Below, piece by piece: positions 1 to 5,717 of a DNA stretch of 16,223 nucleotides (the stretch's first letter is position 1; the number at the start of each line of letters is the position of its first letter). Location of the stretch: assembly GCA_002381945.1 (NCBI GenBank), contig DFXY01000002.1, positions 64,796 through 81,018 on the forward strand, read 5' to 3'. Made by a program: the position numbers and the translations under genes. Source of the stretch: Bacteriovoracaceae bacterium UBA4096 (lineage in GTDB: Bacteria; Bdellovibrionota; Bacteriovoracia; Bacteriovoracales; Bacteriovoracaceae). The notes beneath the pieces are model-generated. The model was given only the letters and a program-made list of their open reading frames with translations, searched no databases and was not told the origin of the DNA.

Positions 1-148
1 CCGTAGGGCTTATGGAATAAAATATATCTGGGCATGGGTATATCTTACCATAATCACAAATACGTGGCCTACAATTTCTGACAGGTAGCAAAAGTAAGAA
101 GTCTTTTCATAAAGGTCAGCATAAAACAAAAGCAGGAAGGGAGGAAGA

Positions 149-229
149 ATGGAAAAACTAATTCTCTTAATCGGTCTAGGTCTGTTTTCAATGGTTGCGA
201 CTCTCTTTTCAAGTGCTGCATTCAACTAG
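149..229 (+). CDS. 26-aa single-pass membrane peptide (small protein)
   Basis: This short reading frame encodes a 26-residue, almost entirely hydrophobic peptide (MEKLILLIGLGLF..., ending SSAAFN). A purine-rich ribosome binding site (GGAAGGGAGGAAG, 135-147) lies directly upstream of the ATG, which is the strongest reason to believe it is translated. A charged Met-Glu-Lys start followed by about 20 apolar residues predicts one transmembrane helix or an uncleaved signal anchor. The stop lies four bases before a perfect 7-bp inverted repeat (233-252) that could end its transcript. It sits 40 bp upstream of the SUI1 gene but need not be co-transcribed with it. I do not recognise a family. The opposite-strand reading frame over the same bases looks like a shadow, because its composition is unlike a real protein and the good ribosome binding site is on this strand. 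Confidence 0.55.
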   Translation: MEKLILLIGLGLFSMVATLFSSAAFN

Positions 230-232
230 TCC

Positions 233-252
233 TTGACTCATGGAAGAGTCAA
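233..252. repeat. Perfect 7-bp inverted repeat, operator or weak terminator
   Basis: TTGACTC (233-239) and GAGTCAA (246-252) are perfect inverted copies separated by six bases and followed by ATTTTAAA. Placed just after the stop of the 26-aa peptide gene, it could fold as a small AT-rich terminator hairpin. Its left arm also forms a TTGACT -35-like hexamer for the SUI1 gene, so it could instead be an operator. The sequence alone does not decide between the two. Confidence 0.45.
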
Positions 253-269
253 ATTTTAAATACTAGGCA
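233..269 (+). promoter_or_regulatory. Candidate promoter giving a leaderless SUI1 transcript
   Basis: A TTGACT -35-like hexamer (233-238) is followed after 17 bases by TTAAAT (256-261, 4 of 6 matches to TATAAT). A start site about seven bases further on would fall at or beside the A of the ATG at 269. No properly spaced Shine-Dalgarno precedes that ATG; only TAGG ends one base before it. An in-frame stop at 257-259 excludes a longer protein. The leaderless reading is inference. Confidence 0.35.
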
Positions 270-619
270 TGTCTGATTACGAAATTGTCTACTCTGATGA
301 TCCCAATTTTAAAAAACGCTGCCCTAAGTGCGGGAAGCACCCTTGTGCCTGTCCTAAATCCAGTGACATGGTACCTAACCAGCATACTTTAAAAGTTCGA
401 CTGGAGAAAAATGGTCGGGGTGGAAAGACGGTTACCGTTTTGTTTGAACTCCCACAGAATGAGGCCTACTTCAAAGAGCTTGAGAAGAAGCTTAAAGGCC
501 TTTGTGGTACCGGCGGGGCCTATAAGAACAATATGATTGAGATTCAGGGCGACCATCGTGAGAAAATCAAAGCACATCTTGAAAAACTGGGATTTAAGGT
601 TAAGCTTGCGGGCGGATGA
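269..619 (+). CDS. yciH: SUI1-domain translation factor, eIF1/YciH family
   Basis: The 116-aa product matches the bacterial YciH/eIF1 (SUI1) family in length and layout. Residues 15-30 form a short zinc-ribbon-like knuckle (C18xxC21, C26xC28). Residues 40-114 are the SUI1 fold: a basic beta-hairpin loop (KVRLEKNGRGGK, 42-53), a helix with KELEKKLKG, the hallmark GTGG turn at 80-83, and the closing segment ending GFKVKLAGG. In eukaryotes and archaea eIF1 monitors start-codon selection on the small ribosomal subunit; the bacterial role is less clear. The stop overlaps the next gene's start by four bases (ATGA), so the two are probably translated together. The ATG at 269 is the only possible start after an in-frame stop, and it lacks a normal Shine-Dalgarno. 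The family assignment is secure; the biological role is not. Confidence 0.92.
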   Translation: MSDYEIVYSDDPNFKKRCPKCGKHPCACPKSSDMVPNQHTLKVRLEKNGRGGKTVTVLFELPQNEAYFKELEKKLKGLCGTGGAYKNNMIEIQGDHREKIKAHLEKLGFKVKLAGG

Positions 620-1344
620 TCGATAATCAAGCACCACGCCTTAATTTATGTCTTAAATGTCGTCGCAGGCTTTTGACCTGCCTGTGTGATCGTATGAGGC
701 CCTTTGAGACTGAATCCCGTTTTATTATCCTCATGCATCCCATGGAGTTTAAAAAAGAGAAAGTGGGGACGGGTAGGTTTTCACATCTTATTCTAAAAAA
801 TTCTGAAGTCTTGGTGGATGTGGGTTTTGATGAAAATGCTCGTTTAAAGGAGCTGCTCAATGATCCTGAGTATGAATCATTCGTGCTGTATCCGGGATTT
901 GAGACAATTGATTTGGGAAGTTCTGAACTCAAGGGCAGACTCACTAAGAAGGCCCAGTTCTTTGTTATCGATGGCACCTGGCCTTGTGCCAAGAAAATGA
1001 TGAAGCTTACCACTCTTCTACACCAGGTGCCGAGAGTCAGTTTTACCAGTGATCGAATTTCAGAGTTTAAGGTTAAGCACCAACCTCTTCCGGGGTGTCT
1101 TTCAACTGTAGAGTCTTTGCACCAAGTGCTGATTGACTTAAATCGCATGGGAGTTGAGAGTACTGGTGACGCTCATGAAAACCTCATGGATGTTTTTCGG
1201 CATACGGTGAATCAACAAATTGAATTAGCAAAAGATCCAGAGCGGCAGGGATATCGGAAAAAACCTTTTTCCCTGCCGGAAGAACGGAAAATTTCAAAAA
1301 AATGGGATAGTCGTCTTTTGTTTTTTAAAGATTCTGATGAATGA
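616..1344 (+). CDS. tapT: DTW-domain protein, probable tRNA-uridine aminocarboxypropyltransferase
   Basis: This 242-aa protein carries the DTW-domain signature. An N-terminal cysteine cluster (C12xxC15 and C22xC24) is probably zinc-binding. The DxTW motif appears as D119-G-T-W122 within VIDGTWPCAKKM, and the family's STxE segment as LSTVES (162-167). Characterised members (E. coli TapT/YfiP, human DTWD1/2) transfer the 3-amino-3-carboxypropyl group from S-adenosylmethionine to uridine, making acp3U in the variable or D loop of tRNAs. Which tRNA position is modified here cannot be read from sequence. The ATG overlaps the stop of the SUI1 gene by four bases, which suggests translational coupling and a shared translation theme. 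The 3' end overlaps the convergent glycosyltransferase gene by 20 bp. The basic tail (about 205-242) shows no recognisable motif. Confidence 0.88.
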   Translation: MIDNQAPRLNLCLKCRRRLLTCLCDRMRPFETESRFIILMHPMEFKKEKVGTGRFSHLILKNSEVLVDVGFDENARLKELLNDPEYESFVLYPGFETIDLGSSELKGRLTKKAQFFVIDGTWPCAKKMMKLTTLLHQVPRVSFTSDRISEFKVKHQPLPGCLSTVESLHQVLIDLNRMGVESTGDAHENLMDVFRHTVNQQIELAKDPERQGYRKKPFSLPEERKISKKWDSRLLFFKDSDE

Positions 1345-2671
1345 TTTCTTCTCTTGGTTTTTCTCCCCAGGTCTGATTGCGACCAAGGCTTCTCAGAAGA
1401 GCATTTAAACGCCACCAGGAATTTAACTGCTTGTACCCAAAATGCAAAAGCACCGTTTCCAGAGTGCTGGTTAGGCAAGACCAGGTCTTATTTTTAGAGA
1501 CATACTTGTTGTCAAAATAAACCCCAATCAATGTGATAATGAGATTAAAAATCAGGCCTATGCCCAGATAAATCACCGCCAACTCCCAAGGCACCCACCC
1601 CTGATAAATGGAATAAGGAACGATGATATAGGCCAGAAGCTCCACTAATGGAGAGAAGGCCTCCACTAACCAGAAATATGGAATTGCAAAAAGACCCAAA
1701 ACCCCATGTCCTGGGTGAAGGAAAAGTGAAGTGTTCTGAAAAAGAGTTTGCACCAGGCCCATTTGCCAGCGCATGCGCTGCTTGGAGAGATGACTTAAGT
1801 TTCTTGGAACTTGAGTGTAGCAAGTCGTAATAGGAAGAATTTTAAAGTGATAGTTCTCACCTTGATAGGCCTTGCGAAGTCTCACGATTAAATCAAAGTC
1901 TTCCGTGATAGATCGATGATTGAAACCACCTATCTTTTTGATGGCCTCTTTCTTTAACATACAAAAAGCACCGGATATTAAAAGAGTTGAACCTAAAAAA
2001 CTCCAGCCTAAACGCTCGCAAATAAAAGTTCTTAAATATTCAATACGCTGGAAGGACGTGATCCATTCTTTGGAGCGGGTAATAAGAGGGGAATTATCTT
2101 TTAAGACTTGAGTTGAAAGAACCTGAATAACTCCTCCGACAGCCATGAGTTTTGAGTCATGGGCAAAAGAACGCAAGCAGGCATCTACCCCTCGGGCCAT
2201 TGGAATTGTGTCAGCATCCATTGTGCAGATCAGCTCATAGCTCGAGTAAGAGATTCCCAGGTTAAGGGCCTGGGCCTTACCCATATGAGGGGCTTCCAGA
2301 ACTTTTAGTTCAGGCTGAGTGATGGATTTATAAAGTTTCGGGTCTTCGGTTTTCTGCAGCTGAAACATATTCTGCAGAAGCTTCATAGTGTGATCATGAG
2401 AGCCGTCATTGATCACGATAATTTCTTTTTTTACCTGAGGTAATGAAAGATAGGTTTGAATAGTTTCAACTATGAGAGACTCTTCATTGAAGGCAGGAAT
2501 TATAAAGCTCACTGCAGGAAGTTCCGTGATGGCCTTCTCTTTTATTCTTCTTTGTTTGTATTTTTTTATCTTAAGCCAAGACAAGAGCATCAAGACACCA
2601 TAGACAAGGTTAATGGTAAGAAAATAAAAAGCAGTTGCTTTTAAAAGAATGAGGCAAATTTCCTGAAGCAT
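1325..2671 (-). CDS. Processive family-2 glycosyltransferase, PgaC/cellulose-synthase-like
   Basis: This 448-aa inner-membrane protein has the full motif set of processive GT2 beta-glycan synthases. An N-terminal membrane segment lies at about 5-33. The GT-A domain starts with VSFIIPAFNEE (54-64), followed by NDG (D89), MDADT (D152, D154), TED (T256-D258, catalytic base) and the Q298-RMR-W302 acceptor/product motif. At least two further membrane segments lie at about 323-353 and 362-386. PgaC/IcaA, which makes poly-N-acetylglucosamine, and related synthases share this layout. The sugar donor cannot be told from sequence. There is no fused PilZ domain and no PgaB-like deacetylase next to it. 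The start is coupled to the preceding gene by TAATG, sharing one base. The 3' end runs 20 bp into the convergent DTW gene, so no intergenic terminator separates the two. Confidence 0.9.
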   Translation of the reverse strand: MLQEICLILLKATAFYFLTINLVYGVLMLLSWLKIKKYKQRRIKEKAITELPAVSFIIPAFNEESLIVETIQTYLSLPQVKKEIIVINDGSHDHTMKLLQNMFQLQKTEDPKLYKSITQPELKVLEAPHMGKAQALNLGISYSSYELICTMDADTIPMARGVDACLRSFAHDSKLMAVGGVIQVLSTQVLKDNSPLITRSKEWITSFQRIEYLRTFICERLGWSFLGSTLLISGAFCMLKKEAIKKIGGFNHRSITEDFDLIVRLRKAYQGENYHFKILPITTCYTQVPRNLSHLSKQRMRWQMGLVQTLFQNTSLFLHPGHGVLGLFAIPYFWLVEAFSPLVELLAYIIVPYSIYQGWVPWELAVIYLGIGLIFNLIITLIGVYFDNKYVSKNKTWSCLTSTLETVLLHFGYKQLNSWWRLNALLRSLGRNQTWGEKPREEIIHQNL

Positions 2672-3429
2672 TAGAACATCCAGCTTAAGTTAAGGGTTGT
2701 TGTATGAAATTCTGTTTCAAGTTGATCATAATCAGTGTGATCAAAAGTAAGTTCACTTTTAAAATCAGGTGTAAAGAACCAGGCAAAGGCCAGGCCGCCA
2801 GAAAGTGTATCCACCAGTTGGCTTGATTCTCCAATGATTCCCTGAGAAGCTTCTTTGCCTTGATAACCAAAAATACTAACAGCTAATTTTTTCTCTTTAT
2901 AATAAACAACTCTGATACCAAAGTTATGAACATCTTTGGTTTCTTCAGGAGAGTTAAAACTGGCCTTACCTGCCATCAAAGAAGGGATGATGATAAATCC
3001 AGAAATCTTTTCAATTTCTACACCTAAATTCACAGTGTGAAGAGTTGTGGTAGAGTATCTCGTGTCACGGTAGTACACATAGGGTGCCAGGCCATCTCCC
3101 AGAGCATAGTAACCGCTCAGGATAGTCTGTTTCTCAGGAAGGATTTCATTTCCCATGCCTTGCAGATACCGGGCCTCCAGCGTCCATTTTTCTGAGGGCC
3201 TATAGATGACAAATCCGCCTAGGCGCTTTTCGAAAAGATCAAAACGCTCGAGGTAAGTGGCCTGGGCGCCAAAATCAAAAGTTTTATTTAATTCAATTCG
3301 GGCCAGTAGATCCTGCTGCCATCCTGACTCTTTTTGTTTTCGCAAATTCACATGTTGAGTGATTGTCTGGATTTCATGGGCAGTTGCGAATATTGGAAAG
3401 ATAAAGATGAGAAGAGCTATCAAGCGCAC
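2671..3429 (-). CDS. Outer-membrane beta-barrel protein, YaiO-like
   Basis: This 252-aa protein begins with a signal peptide (MRLIALLIFIFPIFATA, cleavage predicted after A17). The rest is made of alternating beta-strand-like segments rich in aromatic residues and Gly, and it ends in -SWMF. A C-terminal aromatic residue is typical of BAM-assembled outer-membrane barrels. Overall it resembles the YaiO-type outer-membrane barrel family, which is found next to polysaccharide glycosyltransferases, but that family match is moderate. The start is a GTG at 3429, supported by AAGGAAAA about five bases upstream. It is first in a two-gene operon with the GT2 enzyme (TAATG junction), which makes a role in export or surface anchoring of the GT2 product plausible but unproven. 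A generic barrel unrelated to YaiO remains possible. Confidence 0.72.
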   Translation of the reverse strand: MRLIALLIFIFPIFATAHEIQTITQHVNLRKQKESGWQQDLLARIELNKTFDFGAQATYLERFDLFEKRLGGFVIYRPSEKWTLEARYLQGMGNEILPEKQTILSGYYALGDGLAPYVYYRDTRYSTTTLHTVNLGVEIEKISGFIIIPSLMAGKASFNSPEETKDVHNFGIRVVYYKEKKLAVSIFGYQGKEASQGIIGESSQLVDTLSGGLAFAWFFTPDFKSELTFDHTDYDQLETEFHTTTLNLSWMF

Positions 3430-3503
3430 GATTTTCCTTTTTGTTGTTAATCCTTATACATATGCTAAGATTTTATTAAACAGTTAGGCAAATTTAGAGA
3501 TAA
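3430..3503. promoter_or_regulatory. Divergent promoter region between GT2/OMP operon and PilZ gene
   Basis: These 74 AT-rich bases must hold the start signals for both flanking transcripts. On the minus strand a TATAAG -10-like hexamer (revcomp of 3451-3456) has a weak TTTAAT -35 sixteen bases upstream. On the plus strand no convincing hexamer pair stands out, and the PilZ gene has only a weak purine stretch (TTAGAGATAA) before its ATG. Shared control of the two transcripts is an inference from the geometry. Confidence 0.35.
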
Positions 3504-4328
3504 ATGAAAGTAATTAAGTCGGACTCTGGTTTCCTCGCTTACCAGAAAATTTTCAAACACGTCCATAACAATCAGTCAGAACTGGTGGTGTGGCAAATTT
3601 CTGCTACAGGTGAGCGGAATATTTCTCGCTCTCGTCTGAACTCTTTTCACCTCGATACTGGTCTTCTGCATTTTGAAAAAGCTACGGATCTGGCATTTGC
3701 TGACCAGACTGTACTGTTTTGCTATTGTGAAGATGAGCAGTTTATTTTTAAGGCCCAGATTCAAAATGTTAAAGATGCTGTATTCACAGTTGGAGTACCT
3801 CCAGAGATAAAACTGCTGGAAGAATCAGATATCCATGTGCTCAAAGGTCAGATCGGCGTTGACCTCACGGATACTTGGAAGACTAAACGTCTTAATGTGG
3901 ATGATCCCAGCTCATCAAACGGTCCTGATTATATGAAAGTAAAATCAATGGCCGAACGTTCGTCCCGGGACCAGGAGTTTCTTAATAATGAATTTGACAG
4001 CGTCAGCCTGGATGAAGAAGAAAAATTATTCGCAGACAAACGTGAAAGTCCCCGTGCCCGTCCTAAAATAGATAAATGGGTAAAAATTAAAACTGAATCC
4101 AGCGATGAGATCCATTTTTTAAGACTTTTTGATTTATCCCGTGGTGGAATTGGATTTTTAACAATGGATGTACATTTATTCCCCAAAGGCGCATCAATCA
4201 ATGTGGTGGGGTTTGAAGAGTTTGATCTGGACGATCCCTTGGTAGGAGTAATCATGTCTCATCGTGCGATTGATGAGACACAGATAGAATTCAAAATCGG
4301 GGTGAAATTTAATGAAGGTCAGGGATAG
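3504..4328 (+). CDS. PilZ-domain c-di-GMP receptor with unassigned N-terminal domain
   Basis: The C-terminal third of this 274-aa protein (about 176-272) is a PilZ domain with both ligand motifs intact: RxxxR as R180-ESP-R184, and D/NxSxxG as D210-L-S212-R-G-G215. Together these predict real cyclic-di-GMP binding rather than a degenerate domain. Residues 1-120 form a separate, mostly beta-rich region reminiscent of the YcgR-type N-terminal domain that precedes PilZ, although I cannot assign it firmly. An acidic, Ser-rich, probably disordered linker (about 130-178) joins the two. No signal peptide or membrane helix is visible, so the protein is probably cytoplasmic. The gene is divergent from the barrel/GT2 operon, and PilZ proteins often control exopolysaccharide synthases or motility. 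Its stop lies six bases from that of the convergent 155-aa gene. Confidence 0.85.
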   Translation: MKVIKSDSGFLAYQKIFKHVHNNQSELVVWQISATGERNISRSRLNSFHLDTGLLHFEKATDLAFADQTVLFCYCEDEQFIFKAQIQNVKDAVFTVGVPPEIKLLEESDIHVLKGQIGVDLTDTWKTKRLNVDDPSSSNGPDYMKVKSMAERSSRDQEFLNNEFDSVSLDEEEKLFADKRESPRARPKIDKWVKIKTESSDEIHFLRLFDLSRGGIGFLTMDVHLFPKGASINVVGFEEFDLDDPLVGVIMSHRAIDETQIEFKIGVKFNEGQG

Positions 4329-4334
4329 AACAGT

Positions 4335-4802
4335 TTAAAATTCATATTCATAATAAAAACTATTTTCATAATCAGTATCTGCTTTTTTGATAACTTTCTT
4401 TTGCTTCTTGAGAGACTTCAATATTTTTTTCATCTCTTTATCGGTTTTATCAATATCGATATATTCATGATCAACACCTTTGGCACAAATCAGACTTTGT
4501 TGATGCATATAAATTAATTGCGTTAAGGCCTCGTTTTTAATTTTAACGGTCTTTCCGTTAAAGAGATCCATATGGGAGCCAATAGATGTTAAATGCTTAG
4601 GATAGATTTCAAAGAGCTCATTGATTTTTTTGCATGCTGTTTTAGCATCATCTTCATCCAGAGCTTCCCTCGTTTCTGCGACCTTAGTCACAAGCACATC
4701 AACCCGATCTAACATCTCTTGTTTGATTCTTTTTGCTCTTAATGTCTGAGCATGGGCCACTTGTAGAGTCAAAAACAGACTTAACATGAGTGCTATCTTC
4801 AT
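4335..4802 (-). CDS. Secreted 155-aa protein of unknown function
   Basis: The start is well supported by a strong GGAGGAT ribosome binding site about six bases upstream. Residues 1-18 (MKIALMLSLFLTLQVAHA, then QT) form a clear Sec signal peptide with an A-x-A cleavage site, so the mature protein is periplasmic or exported. The mature part is mainly helical and charged, with two cysteines (C57, C106) that could form a disulfide, a Lys-rich helix at about 122-142 (repeated KK), and an acidic aromatic tail (YENSFYYEYEF). I do not recognise a family. It stands alone: the PilZ gene converges on it with a 6-bp gap, and the next upstream gene in the same direction has its own terminator. It may belong to the small lineage-specific periplasmic proteins common in predatory bacteria, but that is a guess. 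Confidence 0.75.
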   Translation of the reverse strand: MKIALMLSLFLTLQVAHAQTLRAKRIKQEMLDRVDVLVTKVAETREALDEDDAKTACKKINELFEIYPKHLTSIGSHMDLFNGKTVKIKNEALTQLIYMHQQSLICAKGVDHEYIDIDKTDKEMKKILKSLKKQKKVIKKADTDYENSFYYEYEF

Positions 4803-4926
4803 AGGATATCCTCCAGATTATCAACAACTGACCAGAGTTTAGACGGTCTAAGTACCATTAAACTCAAAAATCAAACTCTATACTGGAAGGTTAATACAAT
4901 TGGCGTGCCAAGATGGGATAATAGAA
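4803..4926. other. Intergenic region upstream of the 155-aa secreted protein gene
   Basis: These 124 bases hold the ribosome binding site and presumably the promoter of the 155-aa gene. Several AT-rich hexamers are present (for example GATAAT on the minus strand near 4818), but none pairs with a good -35 element at the right spacing. I see no convincing small gene or RNA structure here. Confidence 0.3.
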
Positions 4927-4948
4927 GTGGACCCTAGAGAGGGTCCAC
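4927..4948 (-). terminator. Hairpin terminator after the Pro/Cys-rich secreted protein gene
   Basis: GTGGACCCT (4927-4935) and AGGGTCCAC (4940-4948) form a perfect 9-bp stem with a 4-base loop, 16 bases beyond the stop codon of the 201-aa gene. In the minus-strand direction the stem is followed by TTCTATTAT, a T-rich but interrupted tail. Position and stem strength favour a terminator, although the imperfect tail makes efficiency uncertain. Confidence 0.65.
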
Positions 4949-4964
4949 ATAATGATGAATTAAT

Positions 4965-5570
4965 TTATCGACAACTACGGGTAGAGATAACTCTGTCTTG
5001 TGACTGACAGCTGATGGTCACACATGAGCGCATGTCTCTGTTCCATTCACACTTTCTTCTTGCCTCAGATTCTGCAGACCAGCGATCAACTCCAACGGCG
5101 CGATAGATAGCAAGGTTGCCGTAATAATCAGTCCCTTGAACTTCACAAAGTTGAGTTGTTTCTTTACATGTTTCAGTACAGTTGCCATGTTCTTGCAAGC
5201 AAGAACCACAGCTTCCATGACCACCCCAATGCTCTTCCCATCCGCGATCAGAAGCACTACAGCTTATGCGACCTGGAGAGGGTTGACCGTATCCCGGAGT
5301 TGGATAAGGGTATGGAGTTGGTCTTGGTGGAGTTGGATAACCATATCCTGGAGTTGGATATGGATATGGAGTAGGTCTTGGCGCCGGACGATCATAATCA
5401 GGTCTTGGTCTTGGTCTTCTTGGATTTTCATAACCCGGACCAGGTCGATGCTGCCCAGGAGGATTACGGTCATAGCGTGGTTCACGGCGACGATTTTGAG
5501 CATCTGCTGATTCAATTAAAACCAGATTCAAAGAAAGTACTGCCAGAACAAATAAACTGAGATATTTCAC
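4965..5570 (-). CDS. Secreted Pro/Tyr/Arg-rich repeat protein with Cys-rich C-terminal domain
   Basis: This 201-aa protein has three parts. Residues 1-24 are a signal peptide ending ADA-Q. Residues 26-100 are low-complexity and very rich in Pro, Arg, Tyr and Gly, including two tandem 18-residue units (64-81 and 82-99, core PRPTPYPYPTPGYG). Residues 101-201 are a compact domain with ten cysteines, including CGSC (121-124) and C131xxxC135, suggesting a disulfide-rich fold in the periplasm or outside the cell. The start is a GTG at 5570 behind a strong AGGAGGG site. The Pro-rich region could act as an extended stalk or wall- or matrix-interacting segment. No enzyme motif is visible. The gene is monocistronic between its own promoter candidate and terminator. 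I cannot name the family; a lineage-specific surface or periplasmic protein is the safest description. Confidence 0.78.
   Translation of the reverse strand: MKYLSLFVLAVLSLNLVLIESADAQNRRREPRYDRNPPGQHRPGPGYENPRRPRPRPDYDRPAPRPTPYPYPTPGYGYPTPPRPTPYPYPTPGYGQPSPGRISCSASDRGWEEHWGGHGSCGSCLQEHGNCTETCKETTQLCEVQGTDYYGNLAIYRAVGVDRWSAESEARRKCEWNRDMRSCVTISCQSQDRVISTRSCR
5274..5381 (-). repeat. Two tandem 54-bp coding repeats
   Basis: Positions 5328-5381 and 5274-5327 encode two near-identical 18-residue units (PRPTPYPYPTPGYG followed by YPTP or QPSP) in the Pro-rich stretch of the secreted protein. Because the unit is a multiple of three, gain or loss of copies would keep the frame. Length variation between strains is therefore plausible. 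Confidence 0.8.
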
Positions 5571-5601
5571 TAAACCCTCCTAGGTCATTTCTCTTAAGCC
5601 C

Positions 5602-5630
5602 AATCTCTCCCAGGCAAAATTTTCTGTCAA
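5602..5630 (-). promoter_or_regulatory. Candidate sigma-70-type promoter for the Pro/Cys-rich secreted protein
   Basis: On the minus strand a perfect TTGACA -35 box (revcomp of 5625-5630) is followed after 17 bases by GAGATT (revcomp of 5602-5607), a poor -10 with 3 of 6 matches. A strong -35 with a weak -10 could mean that an activator or an alternative sigma factor is involved. The transcript would have a leader of about 25 bases before the GTG at 5570. Confidence 0.35.
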
Positions 5631-5681
5631 AAATTAAAACCGGACTTAAGATGATATTAGGAAAGCGGTGTCAAAGAGGAC

Positions 5682-5710
5682 CCAAACAGTGAAAAAAATA
5701 GTCAGTTTGG
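5682..5710 (-). terminator. Possible hairpin downstream of srkA
   Basis: CCAAAC (5682-5687) and GTTTGG (5705-5710) are inverted, with inner TGA/TCA pairs (5690-5692, 5702-5704), around an A-rich loop just beyond the srkA stop. In the minus direction there is no clean run of T after the stem, so this is only a weak terminator candidate for the five-gene operon. Confidence 0.3.
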
Positions 5711-5717
5711 CCCTGAT

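Noticed and set aside
1..148. Possible tRNA or upstream gene end at the left edge
   Set aside because: No cloverleaf, CCA-type end or conserved coding sequence is visible. Only weak -10-like hexamers (for example CATAAT at 49-54) were found, without good -35 partners.
10..225. Minus-strand 71-codon frame over the 26-aa peptide gene
   Set aside because: The protein looks random, its promoter and ribosome binding context is poor, and a well-supported small gene lies on the opposite strand.
627..1148. 173-codon minus-strand frame inside the DTW gene
   Set aside because: It is antisense to a clearly conserved enzyme and shows no motif or ribosome binding site.
5274..5381. Tandem 54-bp repeats as a CRISPR array or RNA element
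   Set aside because: There are only two copies, with no spacers, and they fall in frame within a low-complexity coding region.
5136..5560. Several long frames on both strands across the Pro-rich secreted protein gene
   Set aside because: Repetitive codon composition creates open shadow frames. Only the minus-strand frame ending at 4965 has a signal peptide, a strong ribosome binding site and a terminator.
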